Part shown: in pieces, positions 27,915 through 36,395 of the stretch
Position numbering within the stretch: the first letter of the stretch is position 1
How the letters are laid out: every line of letters begins with the position of its first letter
Assembly (NCBI RefSeq): GCF_000511955.1
Contig: NZ_AZSU01000001.1
Coordinates: 98,596-162,595, forward strand
Reading direction: 5' to 3'
Length of the DNA: 64,000 nucleotides
DNA from: [Clostridium] ultunense DSM 10521
Lineage (GTDB): Bacteria > Bacillota > Clostridia > Tissierellales > Tepidimicrobiaceae
Made by a program: the position numbers and the translations under genes
The notes under the pieces: model-generated
Told to the model about the DNA's origin: nothing
What the model saw: only the letters and a program-made list of their open reading frames with translations
The model's database searches: none

Positions 27915-27954
27915 TTGAAGATAAATTTATCCTGTTATATAATTTATATAACAG
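27915..27954 (+). promoter_or_regulatory. Promoter with a 23-bp perfect palindromic operator (YtrA-type GntR at 27973)
   Basis: TTGAAG (27915-27920) and TATAAT (27938-27943) are spaced by 17 bp. A perfect palindrome CTGTTATATAA-T-TTATATAACAG (27932-27954) covers the -10 box. The inner arms TGTTATATA...TATATAACA occur again at 38017-38037 before the ABC operon. A repressor bound here would block RNA polymerase, so autoregulation by the next gene is likely. Confidence 0.75.
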
Positions 27955-27972
27955 ATAGGAAGGATGAAAAAT

Positions 27973-28344
27973 ATGATCATTAAAATTGATTTTGAATCGG
28001 AAATGCCTATATATGAGCAATTAAGAAGACAAATAATAGAGGGGATAGCTAGAGGACAATTAGAGAAGGGAGAACAATTACCTTCGGTTAGGCAATTGGC
28101 GGAGGATATTGGAATCAATCTCCATACTGTAAATAAAACGTATAATATATTAAAGAATGAAGGTTTTTTAACCATAGATAGAAGAAGAGGGGCTATGGTA
28201 AATAATATAATGCCTAAAGCTACAGAGGAATATATAAAGCATTTGAAAGAGGAGTTGAAATACTTAATCTCCAATAGTTATTGTAGGGATATAGAAAAAG
28301 AAGAATTTTTGAATATTTGTAAAAGTATCTATGATGAGATATAG
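27973..28344 (+). CDS. GntR-family regulator, YtrA subfamily
   Basis: The 123-residue winged-helix regulator has MPIYEQLRRQIIEGIARGQLEKGEQLPSVRQLAE and HTVNKTYNILKNEGFLTIDRRRGAMV, then a short helical tail, the compact YtrA form. ATG 27973 is preferred because AGGAAGGA lies nine bases upstream; the ATG at 27964 abuts that site. A strong palindromic operator overlaps its promoter. The following gene encodes a membrane protein instead of an ABC transporter, so its transporter target is probably the operon at 38059, which has the same operator. Confidence 0.88.
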   Translation: MIIKIDFESEMPIYEQLRRQIIEGIARGQLEKGEQLPSVRQLAEDIGINLHTVNKTYNILKNEGFLTIDRRRGAMVNNIMPKATEEYIKHLKEELKYLISNSYCRDIEKEEFLNICKSIYDEI

Positions 28345-28373
28345 ATAACTATAAAATTAGGTGGTGAATATAG

Positions 28374-29498
28374 ATGACTGAAAGGTTCATATTAGCGTTA
28401 ACTAATGGCTTTGTACTTCTATTAGCTCTAATAATCCAGATTATAATGCCTAAAACTACTAGAAAAAATATCCTATTTGGCGTTAAGGTGCCAGAAAATA
28501 TTATGTATGATGAAGAGGCAGTAGCTTTAAGAAAAAAGTTTATAAAGAACAACCTTTTGATAGGGATTCCTACTTTGTTTATTTTGTCATTTTTGTTATA
28601 TAGATTTCCTAAGCCTATTTATCCAGTAATTATAGTATTTATCTATTTAGGGATATTATTTCTAATCTATTTGAAATTTAACTCTAAAGTTAAAGAACTA
28701 AAAAAGGTAAAAGGCTGGGATGAAAATGGGCAGAAGATAGTGGTTGTAGACATGAAATATAGCAGAGATAAATCCAAATTAGGAATTATATCTCCTTTAT
28801 GGTTCTTGATACCTTTAGTTTTAGTTTTATTTAATTTTATATTAGGAATAACCTTATACCCTACTTTACCGGATAGGATTCCTACTCACTGGAATTTCCA
28901 AGGTGAAATAACTACTTATAGTAATAAATCATATGGGGTAGTACTAATATTACCTATCGTTCAATTGCTAATGTTAGGGATTTTGTACTTTTCTTACTGG
29001 ACTATTGGTAGGACAAAGCAACAGATAAATCCAAATAATCCTGAAGATTCTTTAAAGAAAAATATCATATTTAGAAAAGCTTGGTCTATTTATCTGTTTA
29101 TAATCACTTTATTAATTATCTTACTATTTACATCATTAAATTTATTATCTTACGGGATATTTTTTAAGACCATAAAAGTTGTCAATATCCTTAGCTGGAT
29201 TATATTAGGATTTAGCATAATTGGTGCTATTATATTGAGTGTAAAAATAGGTCAAGGGGGAGAAAGATTAAAACTGAAAGATAATGAAGAGTTAGAGGGG
29301 ATTTATGCTAGAGATGATGATTATCTATGGAAATTAGGTAATACGATATACTATAATCCAGAGGATTCATCTATCTTTGTAGAGAAGCGTTATGGTGTTG
29401 GTTGGACTGTCAATGTAGGAAGGCCTTTAGGGATGCTTTTTATGATATTACCCTTTATTATTGTTATTGTAATTTTAATTATAGTAGCAAGATTATGA
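28374..29498 (+). CDS. Integral membrane protein, DUF1648 with C-terminal DUF5808-like region
   Basis: The 374-residue protein has about eight transmembrane segments. The motif TLPDRIPTHWNFQGEIT near residue 165 is the DUF1648 signature, also found in SdpI-type immunity/signal proteins. The C-terminal DDDYLWKLGNTIYYNPEDSSIFVEKRYGVGWTVNVGR segment, broken here into DDDYLWKLGNTIYYNPED and VEKRYGVGWTVN, matches the DUF5808-type domain. Such genes frequently follow YtrA-type regulators, as here (29 bases after the GntR stop, with GGTGG ribosome site). A role in envelope stress or bacteriocin tolerance is an inference. Confidence 0.8.
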   Translation: MTERFILALTNGFVLLLALIIQIIMPKTTRKNILFGVKVPENIMYDEEAVALRKKFIKNNLLIGIPTLFILSFLLYRFPKPIYPVIIVFIYLGILFLIYLKFNSKVKELKKVKGWDENGQKIVVVDMKYSRDKSKLGIISPLWFLIPLVLVLFNFILGITLYPTLPDRIPTHWNFQGEITTYSNKSYGVVLILPIVQLLMLGILYFSYWTIGRTKQQINPNNPEDSLKKNIIFRKAWSIYLFIITLLIILLFTSLNLLSYGIFFKTIKVVNILSWIILGFSIIGAIILSVKIGQGGERLKLKDNEELEGIYARDDDYLWKLGNTIYYNPEDSSIFVEKRYGVGWTVNVGRPLGMLFMILPFIIVIVILIIVARL

Positions 29499-29520
29499 GG
29501 AAAATATAGATGTTATATAA

Positions 29521-29555
29521 TAATTAAAGTGATGGGTTCCCCATCACTTTAATTA
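29521..29555. terminator. Bidirectional terminator, 15-bp perfect stem
   Basis: TAATTAAAGTGATGG (29521-29535) and CCATCACTTTAATTA (29541-29555) form a perfect stem with a 5-nt loop. It contains the stop codon of the reverse gene and lies between converging genes. Confidence 0.8.
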
Positions 29556-29785
29556 TGTCTTCTGGATAAATCCTCCAATAAATCGGAGGTTAATTTATTG
29601 ATATCTTCAACTTTACTATTGAGTTCTTCAAATTTTTTACTCAATCCGCTATCTTTTGTTTTGCCTAAATCATTAGATGTAAGGAGCATATTTATACTAT
29701 TCAAATATTGGCTGGTATTCCAATTGTTTTCATCGATTTTTTTAGTCTGGTTTAAGATTTCACCTATTGCTCTTGGATTTTCCAT
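29549..29785 (-). CDS. Small helical protein of unknown function
   Basis: The roughly 78-residue hydrophilic protein is rich in Asn, Leu, Lys and Glu, with a probable coiled coil near the C-terminus (KFEELNSKVEDINKLTSDLL) and basic end RRHN. Start ATG 29785 gives the better ribosome-site spacing to GAGAGG; ATG 29794 is also possible. The stop lies in a terminator stem. No family recognised and no operon partner is obvious. Confidence 0.6.
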   Translation of the reverse strand: MENPRAIGEILNQTKKIDENNWNTSQYLNSINMLLTSNDLGKTKDSGLSKKFEELNSKVEDINKLTSDLLEDLSRRHN

Positions 29786-29849
29786 AGGACTCATCCTCTC
29801 TTAGTATTACACTTCCCCATATCTAGTATGTGCGAAAAATAGAAAATTA

Positions 29850-30113
29850 TTAAATTTTAAAGAGAAACCATTTATAGGTGTCTACTTCATATTTCAATTC
29901 ATATATTTTTTGCGTATTATTGATTATACTTTCACATCTATAAAGGATCATCCTATTACCTGCTAATTTTTCTTCTTCAGCAAATAAAATCTTATCTACC
30001 TTTATTACTTTATATATATTGTTTTCATCTATAATTCTATATCTTAATGGAATTGGCTTTTCCTTAGTAGTAAACCAAGCAATCATCTCTATTGGTTTCA
30101 TCAATATTTTCAT
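29850..30113 (-). CDS. Small protein encoded downstream of dinB
   Basis: The 87-residue product contains predicted beta strands and several aromatic residues (PLRYRIIDENNIYKVIKVDK, YELKYEVDTYKWFLFKI), a small all-beta-like fold. AGGAG lies upstream of the ATG. It follows dinB after 12 bases and shares its SOS-type promoter. Small genes of this type are often found next to Y-family polymerases in Clostridia and Bacilli, but its function is not known to me. Confidence 0.7.
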   Translation of the reverse strand: MKILMKPIEMIAWFTTKEKPIPLRYRIIDENNIYKVIKVDKILFAEEEKLAGNRMILYRCESIINNTQKIYELKYEVDTYKWFLFKI

Positions 30114-30125
30114 ATAATACCACTC

Positions 30126-31370
30126 CTAAAAAATACTAGACATCATAGGATAATCTTCTTCTGCCACTACCCCTCCGATAATAGGTTTTATACCAGAGTA
30201 GAGGAAGCAAGAGCGAATTACAGAATTATATCCATATCTATTTCTTATTTTATCTATGGTTTTATCTAAGATTTCTTCTCTTGGATCATAATCCTCTAAT
30301 AAAGAAAGCTGACAGAATTCATTAGAATAAAGTTCAGATATATTTACGGAAAAACGCCTTATAGGTTCTTCGTTCCAAATCTTATCAAATAGTTTTTTAG
30401 CAGTTTTATATATAGCATTAGTAGAATCTGTAGGTATATCTAGTTTTTTTTGGTGGGAATAGGAATGAAATTGGTGGCTTTTCAAAGATATAGAAATTAC
30501 CCTTCCACTTTGTTCTAAATCTCTTATTCTCATGCCTACCATTTCCGATAGTGCCAATAGAAACATGTAACTTTCCTTCCTATTATCTACATCATAAGAG
30601 GTGGTAGTAGAATTGCCTACAGACTTTACTGGAAGGGGAATATTTCTTACAGGGGAATTTTCTATTCCATTGGCATATTCCCATATGAGAAGGCCAGGTT
30701 TTTTTAACCAGGAGTAAATATACTCCCTATCCAGTTTAGCCAATTCTCCTATTGTAAATACACCTCTTCCGTTAAGTTTCTTTTTAGTCTTAGAACCTAC
30801 CATAAATAGTTTATCTACCGGCAATGGCCACATTTTATCTTCTATCTCGTAATGAAACAGGGTATGTACTCTATCAGGCTTTTTGAAATCTGAAGCCATT
30901 TTAGCCAATAGTTTATTTGGACCTATACCAATATTCACAGTAAAACCTAATTCATTTTTTATTCTTTCCTTTATTTCATAGGCAATGTCTAGGAAATTTT
31001 GTTCAGTATCATAAGAATAATCTAAAAAAACCTCATCAATAGAATATCTTTGTATATAGGGAGAATATTCCTCTAATAAATCTACCATGGAACTACTAGC
31101 CTTCATATATCTCTCATAATTGGGAGGAATAATGGTTAGATTAGGACATTTCTGTTTAGCTGAATAAATGCTTTCTCCTGTTAGGATCCCATACTTTTTT
31201 GCGGGTATGGATTTAGCCAATACTATACCATGCCTTTTGGATTCATCGCCTCCTACTATTGATGGTATATTCCTTAAATCTGTACTTTCTCCATGTTGTA
31301 ATCTATAGGCTGCTTCCCAAGAAAGGTAGGCAGAATTAACATCTATATGGAATATAATCCTGTGTTTCAT
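30126..31370 (-). CDS. dinB: DNA polymerase IV, Y-family translesion polymerase
   Basis: The 414-residue ImpB/MucB/SamB protein opens with the active-site motif HIDVNSAYLSWEA (first metal Asp) and carries YSIDEVFLDY, whose Asp-Glu pair completes the catalytic triad. A helix-hairpin-helix region (KLFMVGSKTKKKLNGRGVFTIGELA) and a little-finger domain follow. ATG 31370 is chosen because AGGAGGGA precedes it. A LexA/DinR box sits inside the promoter spacer, so it is induced by DNA damage. It is co-transcribed with the small gene downstream. Confidence 0.93.
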   Translation of the reverse strand: MKHRIIFHIDVNSAYLSWEAAYRLQHGESTDLRNIPSIVGGDESKRHGIVLAKSIPAKKYGILTGESIYSAKQKCPNLTIIPPNYERYMKASSSMVDLLEEYSPYIQRYSIDEVFLDYSYDTEQNFLDIAYEIKERIKNELGFTVNIGIGPNKLLAKMASDFKKPDRVHTLFHYEIEDKMWPLPVDKLFMVGSKTKKKLNGRGVFTIGELAKLDREYIYSWLKKPGLLIWEYANGIENSPVRNIPLPVKSVGNSTTTSYDVDNRKESYMFLLALSEMVGMRIRDLEQSGRVISISLKSHQFHSYSHQKKLDIPTDSTNAIYKTAKKLFDKIWNEEPIRRFSVNISELYSNEFCQLSLLEDYDPREEILDKTIDKIRNRYGYNSVIRSCFLYSGIKPIIGGVVAEEDYPMMSSIF

Positions 31371-31389
31371 AAAAATCCCTCCTAGGCCC

Positions 31390-31418
31390 ATTATAGCAGA
31401 ACATACGTTTGCTGTAAA
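31390..31418 (-). promoter_or_regulatory. dinB promoter with LexA/DinR box
   Basis: On the reverse strand TTTACA (31418-31413) and TATAAT (31395-31390) are spaced by 17 bp. The spacer holds a near-consensus LexA box, read on the forward strand as AGAACATACGTTTG (31398-31411), which differs from CGAACRNRYGTTYG only at the first base. LexA bound here would cover the promoter. Confidence 0.85.
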
Positions 31419-31461
31419 TAAGAATTTAATATTTTTGAAGATTACAAGGATAGTATAATTA

Positions 31462-31490
31462 TTGACGGGATTTTGGGTTATATATATAAT
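31462..31490 (+). promoter_or_regulatory. Promoter of the transketolase gene
   Basis: TTGACG (31462-31467) and TATAAT (31485-31490) with a 17-bp spacer, 37 bp before the start codon. Confidence 0.7.
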
Positions 31491-31527
31491 AGTATGAAAA
31501 TTAGATTAAATTATAGGAGTGGATTAA

Positions 31528-33504
31528 ATGAATATAGATGAACTAACTATTAACACTTTAAGGGTTTTATCAGCAGAGGCTGTAGAAACGGCTAAATCTG
31601 GGCACCCAGGTTTACCTTTGGGGGCAGCTCCAGCTGCATATACTCTTTGGGCAAAGATAATGCGCCATAACCCTAAAAATCCAAATTGGGTTAATAGGGA
31701 TAGGTTTATTCTGTCGGCAGGCCATGGGTCTATGTTATTGTATTCTCTATTACATCTATTTGGATATGGCCTAGATAAGGAAGAATTAAAAAACTTTAGA
31801 CAATTGGATAGTAAAACTCCTGGCCATCCTGAATACGGTCATACAATAGGAGTAGAAGCCACAACTGGCCCTTTAGGGCAAGGATTTGCCAATGGTGTTG
31901 GGATGGCCATGGCAGAAGCTCATTTAGCAGCATACTTTAATAGACCAAGACATAATATCATAGATCATTATACTTATGTTCTCTCTGGAGATGGGTGCTT
32001 AATGGAAGGAATTAGTTATGAAGCAGCTTCTTTAGCAGGCCATTTAGGATTAGGGAAACTTATTGTACTTTATGATTCCAATTCTATTACAATAGAGGGA
32101 GGCACTGATTTAGCTTTTACGGAAAACGTACCTAAACGTTTTCAGGCCTTAGGTTGGGAGACTTACAGAGTAGAGGATGGGAATGATATAGAAAAGATCG
32201 AAGAAACCATACTAAAAGCTAAGGAAAATACTTCTAAACCATCATTAATAGAGATAAAAACGGAAATAGGTTATGGTTCCCCAAAACAAGGAAAAAGTTC
32301 TGCCCATGGAGAACCTTTAGGGGAAGAAAATTTAAAAGAGCTGAAAAATTATTTAGGCTGGAAGGAAAAAGAAGAATTTACTGTACCAGAAGAAGTTAAA
32401 GAACATATGAAAAAGTTGATAGAAAGAGGAATAGAGGCGGAAGAAGACTGTAAGAGAAAATGGGAAAGATATAAAGAAGAATATCCAGATTTAGCTAAAG
32501 AATTAGCAAAGTGGATGGATTTAGAAATTCCTAAAGATTATTTAGAATCTGAAGAGTTTTGGAGCTTTGAAAAAGATATCTCCACAAGGGAAGCCTCTGG
32601 AATATTAATAAATAGATTGGCAGAGAAAGTACCTAATCTAATGGGGGGTTCTGCAGATTTAGCACCTTCCAATAAGACTACCATGAAGGAAAGAAAGGTT
32701 TTTTATTCTGATGATTACACTGGTTCTAATATCCACTTTGGAGTAAGGGAACATGCTATGGGAGCTATATTAAATGGAATGGCTTTACATGGTGGGTTAA
32801 GGGTATATGGTGGAACTTTTCTTGTATTCAGTGATTATATGAAACCCGCTATGAGATTAGCAGCCCTTATGAATCTACCAGTAACCTATGTATTAACCCA
32901 TGATAGTATAGGGGTAGGAGAAGATGGACCTACTCACCAACCTATAGAACATCTGGCTATGTTAAGATCTATGCCAAATATGACGACGATTAGACCAGCT
33001 GATGCTAGAGAAACATCAGCAGCCTGGTATAGGGCATTGACAAAAGAAGGTCCAACAGCTTTAATACTTACAAGACAAGGGTTACCTCTTTTGAAGGGAA
33101 CTGGAAAAGAAGCTTTAAAAGGAGGATATATATTAAAGGAAGATGAAAAAGTGGATATAATCCTAATGGGAACTGGTTCTGAAGTTCAGTTGATTTATGA
33201 AGCATCAAATAAGTTAAAGGAGAAGGGAATTGGTACCAAAGTGGTAAGTATGCCTTCTTGGGAAATATTCGAAGAACAAACTGAAGAATATAAGGAAAAG
33301 GTATTGCCTAAAGAAATAACAAATAGATTAGCAGTAGAAGCAGCCTCTTCCTTGGGATGGCATAAATATGTAGGTAACAATGGAAAGGTTTTAGGCCTTA
33401 AGGATTTTGGGGCTTCTGCACCAGGAAATGAATTATTTGAAAGATTTGGATTTACAGTAGATAGAATAGTAGAGGAAGCATTAGAACTATTAGAAGATAA
33501 ATAA
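31528..33504 (+). CDS. tkt: Transketolase
   Basis: The 658-residue ThDP enzyme of the pentose phosphate pathway has the full three-domain layout. The N-terminal ThDP domain has [30 protein letters not shown] and the metal motif [12 protein letters not shown]. The central pyrimidine-binding domain ([38 protein letters not shown]) and a C-terminal domain (PSWEIFEEQ) follow. Length is normal. It has its own promoter and no close operon partner. GGAG lies before the ATG. Confidence 0.95.
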   Translation: MNIDELTINTLRVLSAEAVETAKSGHPGLPLGAAPAAYTLWAKIMRHNPKNPNWVNRDRFILSAGHGSMLLYSLLHLFGYGLDKEELKNFRQLDSKTPGHPEYGHTIGVEATTGPLGQGFANGVGMAMAEAHLAAYFNRPRHNIIDHYTYVLSGDGCLMEGISYEAASLAGHLGLGKLIVLYDSNSITIEGGTDLAFTENVPKRFQALGWETYRVEDGNDIEKIEETILKAKENTSKPSLIEIKTEIGYGSPKQGKSSAHGEPLGEENLKELKNYLGWKEKEEFTVPEEVKEHMKKLIERGIEAEEDCKRKWERYKEEYPDLAKELAKWMDLEIPKDYLESEEFWSFEKDISTREASGILINRLAEKVPNLMGGSADLAPSNKTTMKERKVFYSDDYTGSNIHFGVREHAMGAILNGMALHGGLRVYGGTFLVFSDYMKPAMRLAALMNLPVTYVLTHDSIGVGEDGPTHQPIEHLAMLRSMPNMTTIRPADARETSAAWYRALTKEGPTALILTRQGLPLLKGTGKEALKGGYILKEDEKVDIILMGTGSEVQLIYEASNKLKEKGIGTKVVSMPSWEIFEEQTEEYKEKVLPKEITNRLAVEAASSLGWHKYVGNNGKVLGLKDFGASAPGNELFERFGFTVDRIVEEALELLEDK

Positions 33505-33539
33505 AATTTGACAGGTATTGCTAAGTATTTAGAACTGTA

Positions 33540-33706
33540 GTATTATATGAAATATAATAGGGTAGGCTTTGCACACCCATTAAAATATTATAGGGTAGGG
33601 ACTATTCGAATTAACGCCTGTGAAGATAGTAGGTTACGAGGTCAATAAAGCAGGAAATTCTAGTAGTGATGCTAGAGGCCCATCACTTCAGTGATGGGAG
33701 GTTCAC
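33540..33706 (+). mobile_element. Orphan IS200/IS605-like right end, possible omega-RNA remnant
   Basis: This non-coding stretch has the look of the right end of a TnpB-carrying element: ACGCCTG..., later GCAGGAAATTC..., then the hairpin CCCATCACT-TC-AGTGATGGG (33679-33698) and TTCAC (33702-33706), the usual cleavage context. No tnpB gene is present. It may be a non-autonomous derivative or the remnant of a lost insertion. It lies immediately before the cobalamin riboswitch. The left boundary is a guess. Confidence 0.4.
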
Positions 33707-33730
33707 TTAGATAAAAATTTAATAGAATAG

Positions 33731-33880
33731 TATAGGTTGCTATTTAGCATTAATAGGGAAACAGGTGAAATTCCTGTGCGGTCCCGCCGCCGTAAGGTGT
33801 TTTAGTAGTTTATAATGCCACTGGAAAACTGGGAAGGCAAACTACTTATATAAGCCAAGCCGGAAGACCTGCCTATACTT
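33731..33880 (+). ncRNA. Cobalamin riboswitch
   Basis: The aptamer is closed by TATAGG (33731-33736) pairing with CCTATA (33872-33877). Core features in order are GGGAAACAGGTG near 33756, CCTGTGCGGTCCCGCCGCCG (33773-33792), TGCCACTGG near 33816, GGGAAGGCAAAC near 33830 and AAGCCAAGCCGGAAGACCTGCC near 33852-33874. These are the conserved B12-box and arms of the AdoCbl class. It controls the downstream uptake genes, probably through the terminator at 33931. Confidence 0.9.
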
Positions 33881-33930
33881 GCACAACGATAACTTCACGG
33901 GGAATGAAGGGGTTGTAGATACAGAAAACA

Positions 33931-33962
33931 AAACCTTTCAGCTTGAAGTTGGAAGGTTTTTT
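33931..33962 (+). terminator. Riboswitch expression-platform terminator
   Basis: AAACCTTTC (33931-33939) pairs with GGAAGGTTT (33951-33959) with one G-U pair, followed by T residues, 25 bases before the next start codon. An alternative hairpin around CTTCA/TGAAG (about 33892-33909) precedes it. Confidence 0.65.
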
Positions 33963-33986
33963 GATTTGAAGATGAGGAGGAATATT

Positions 33987-34385
33987 ATGAATAAAAAATT
34001 TAAGGTGATTTTATCGATTTTAATAGTAACATTGCTGGTATTTGTTGGTTATAAGGCTTTTTTAAGCCCTAAAGGAGTAGAAGGAGCTAAGGCGGTTACA
34101 ATCCGCGTAATTAATGAAAATGAGGATGTGAATAAGACCTTTGAATATAATACAGATCATGAATTCTTATTGGAATTATTAGAGGAAAAGCAAGAAGAAC
34201 TAGGAATAACTTTTGAAAAATATGATTTTGGTACTATGGTGATAGGAATGCTAGACTATGTTGCAGATCCTAATAAGCAGGAATATTTTCACATAAGTAT
34301 TAATGGCGAAGATGCATTAACAGGTCCAGGAGAAATACCTCTGACAGATGAAGATGTTTATGTTTTTGAATTGAAAAACTATTAA
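33987..34385 (+). CDS. DUF4430-domain exported protein under cobalamin control
   Basis: The 132-residue protein has one N-terminal membrane/signal helix (FKVILSILIVTLLVFVGYKAF) and a DUF4430-type domain, related to the C-terminal beta domain of transcobalamin-like proteins (HEFLLELLEEKQEELGITFEKYDFG, FHISINGEDALTGPGEIPLTDEDVYVFEL). ATG 33987 is chosen because GAGGAGG lies just before; a longer upstream frame would run through the riboswitch platform. It may be a surface binding subunit for the S component encoded next. The following gene starts four bases after its stop. Confidence 0.78.
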   Translation: MNKKFKVILSILIVTLLVFVGYKAFLSPKGVEGAKAVTIRVINENEDVNKTFEYNTDHEFLLELLEEKQEELGITFEKYDFGTMVIGMLDYVADPNKQEYFHISINGEDALTGPGEIPLTDEDVYVFELKNY

Positions 34386-34389
34386 GGCC

Positions 34390-34899
34390 ATGAAGATAAG
34401 AGATATTGCTCTTATAGGGATTCTAAGTGCAACTATAACGGCAGGAAAGTTGGCTTTAAGCTTTATACCTAATGTTGAAATTGTTACTTTATTATTTATT
34501 GTATATACTATTGTATTTGGTTATAAAAAGGTTCTTCTAGTATCCCTAGTATTTACAACTACTGAAGTATTTATATATGGATTTTCTACCTGGTTTCTTG
34601 TATATTATATGATTTGGCCTTTGCTTATAATAATAACGGAGTCAATGAAAAAAAAGGTAAAATCCGAATATGGTTATGCAACCATTGGAGCTATATTCGG
34701 CTATTCTTTTGGAGCCTTCTTTGCTGTAGTAGAATCCTTTTTCTATGGGGTAGCCTATGGATGGACTTACTGGGTTAGAGGTATACTATTTGATCTGCTT
34801 CACGGCACTTCTAATTTTATAATAATTCTAGTTCTTTTTAAGCCAATAATAGATATATTGACAAGGCTTAAGAAATCTTATTATAGAAATAAAAACTAA
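34390..34899 (+). CDS. ECF-transporter S component, probable cobalamin or precursor uptake
   Basis: The 169-residue protein has five to six transmembrane helices (start MKIRDIALIGILSATITAGKLAL, then VEIVTLLFIVYTIVFGYKKVL), the size and pattern of ECF substrate-binding (S) components. It has no ATPase of its own here, as expected for a group II system sharing the EcfAAT module. The cobalamin riboswitch upstream suggests corrinoid specificity, by analogy with CbrT. The start has no strong ribosome site, so translational coupling to the DUF4430 gene is likely. Confidence 0.75.
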   Translation: MKIRDIALIGILSATITAGKLALSFIPNVEIVTLLFIVYTIVFGYKKVLLVSLVFTTTEVFIYGFSTWFLVYYMIWPLLIIITESMKKKVKSEYGYATIGAIFGYSFGAFFAVVESFFYGVAYGWTYWVRGILFDLLHGTSNFIIILVLFKPIIDILTRLKKSYYRNKN

Positions 34900-35040
34900 G
34901 GCATTGCTGAGACCACTGAAAAGTACTTAATTTGTCATTCTAAGCATTGGTGAAGAATCTATAAATGGCATAAAAGCAAGATCCTTCACCTTCGGTTCAG
35001 GATGACAATCTGACTTTTTCAGTGGTCTCGGTATTGTCCT
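34899..35040. repeat. MITE-like inverted-repeat element
   Basis: Outer arms GAGACCACTGAAAAGT (34909-34924) and ACTTTTTCAGTGGTCTC (35013-35029) are inverse with one extra base. Inside is a second inverted repeat, TTGTCATTCTAAG near 34932 and TTCAGGATGACAA near 34996-35008, of the widespread TGTCATCCTGAG type. No ORF lies within. A related inner repeat is at 55284-55363. It is probably a non-autonomous element downstream of the uptake unit. Confidence 0.6.
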
Positions 35041-35178
35041 AGCTTTATTTAAAACTATTTAAATAGTACTGGTATTGATTTTTCTGTAAAACTTTCATTA
35101 TATATGTTAAAATGATTTAAGTAGGACAAAGGTTTATATTTATAAATATATGGACAGAATAGAATATGAGGTGGAGTA

Positions 35179-36369
35179 ATGAAAACTAAAGCTGTTATTC
35201 TCGGAGCTAATTATTATATAGGACTCAGTATAATTCGTTGTTTAGCTATTCATGGAGTACCTACCATTGCAATAGATTATTCATCTAAAGGTACCTATGG
35301 ATTCCATTCTAAATATTGCTCAGAGACTTTGATTGGTCCAAATTGTAAGGAGGATCCAGAAGGACTATTAAATTTTTTAATAGAATATAGTAAAAAACAG
35401 GGCCATAAGCCTGTTTTATTTCCATCTGCTGATGGTTATGTAGAGTTTATAGACAAGTATTTATCTATTTTATCAAAATATTATTTAGTTACACAAACAG
35501 AAGAGGGTCTATATACTAAGGTTATGGATAAGGGAGCCTTACATTCCTTAGCAAAAGAACATGGATTATTAGTACCAGAGACAGTCCATATAGATGAGGA
35601 AAACTTTAGAGAGAAGGTAGAAGAGAATATAAAGTTTCCATGTTTAGTAAAACCCACTGACTCACCTGCCTTCGTATCTAAATTTAGAAAGAAATTATTT
35701 AAAGTTTATAATATGGGGGAATTAGAAGAGGCTATAGGAAAAGCTACTTCTGCTAATTTAGACGTAATAGTTCAAAGGATTATACCTGGTTTTGATGATC
35801 ATATGTATACCTTTGATGCTTACCTAAATCAAGATGCCAAGGTAACCCATTGGGTAACATGCCAAAAATATCGTCAATTTCCCATTAATTTTGGAGCCTC
35901 TGTATATACTGGACAAAAATATGTACCTGAGTTATATGACATAGGAGGTAAATTTTTAGAAGCTATTGGCTATAAAGGCTTTGCAGAAATAGAGTTTAAA
36001 AAGGATGCTAATACTGGAGAATACTACCTAATAGAGATTAATACTAGGACCACAAATCTTAACAGTCTGCTATTTAAGGCAGGAGTAAATATGCCGTATA
36101 TTGCTTATCGGGAATTAATAGGGAAACCTTTAGAATCTTATGCCGTTACCCATGATACTAATTTAGTATTTTGGTACGCCTTTGAGGATTTATTAGCAGT
36201 AAGAGGCTATTTAAAAACTGGACAATTGAAGCTTATGGATGTAATAAAATCCTATATTAAACCAAAAGCTTATGCTATTTGGGATTGGAAGGATCCTAAA
36301 CCTGCCTTTGTGTTTTTTGGAAACAAGCTTGGTTCTTTGATTAAAAAAATACCCAAATTCAATAGATAA
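35179..36369 (+). CDS. ATP-grasp ligase, D-aspartate ligase-like
   Basis: The 396-residue protein shows the ATP-grasp fold: pre-ATP-grasp domain KAVILGANYYIGLSIIRCLAI (an N-terminal Rossmann-like GANYYIG), the central nucleotide-binding region KFPCLVKPTDSPAFVSKF and the metal-binding LIEINTRTTNLNSLLFKAG (Glu and Asn ligands). It resembles carboxylate-amine ligases of the AslFm/D-aspartate ligase group. The neighbour 26 bases downstream is a Mur-ligase-like protein, so a cell-wall peptide or another amide conjugate is the likely product. The substrate is not fixed by the sequence. GAGGTGG is the ribosome site. Confidence 0.8.
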   Translation: MKTKAVILGANYYIGLSIIRCLAIHGVPTIAIDYSSKGTYGFHSKYCSETLIGPNCKEDPEGLLNFLIEYSKKQGHKPVLFPSADGYVEFIDKYLSILSKYYLVTQTEEGLYTKVMDKGALHSLAKEHGLLVPETVHIDEENFREKVEENIKFPCLVKPTDSPAFVSKFRKKLFKVYNMGELEEAIGKATSANLDVIVQRIIPGFDDHMYTFDAYLNQDAKVTHWVTCQKYRQFPINFGASVYTGQKYVPELYDIGGKFLEAIGYKGFAEIEFKKDANTGEYYLIEINTRTTNLNSLLFKAGVNMPYIAYRELIGKPLESYAVTHDTNLVFWYAFEDLLAVRGYLKTGQLKLMDVIKSYIKPKAYAIWDWKDPKPAFVFFGNKLGSLIKKIPKFNR

Positions 36370-36395
36370 CTATACTGTAATGAAAGGAGTTACCA

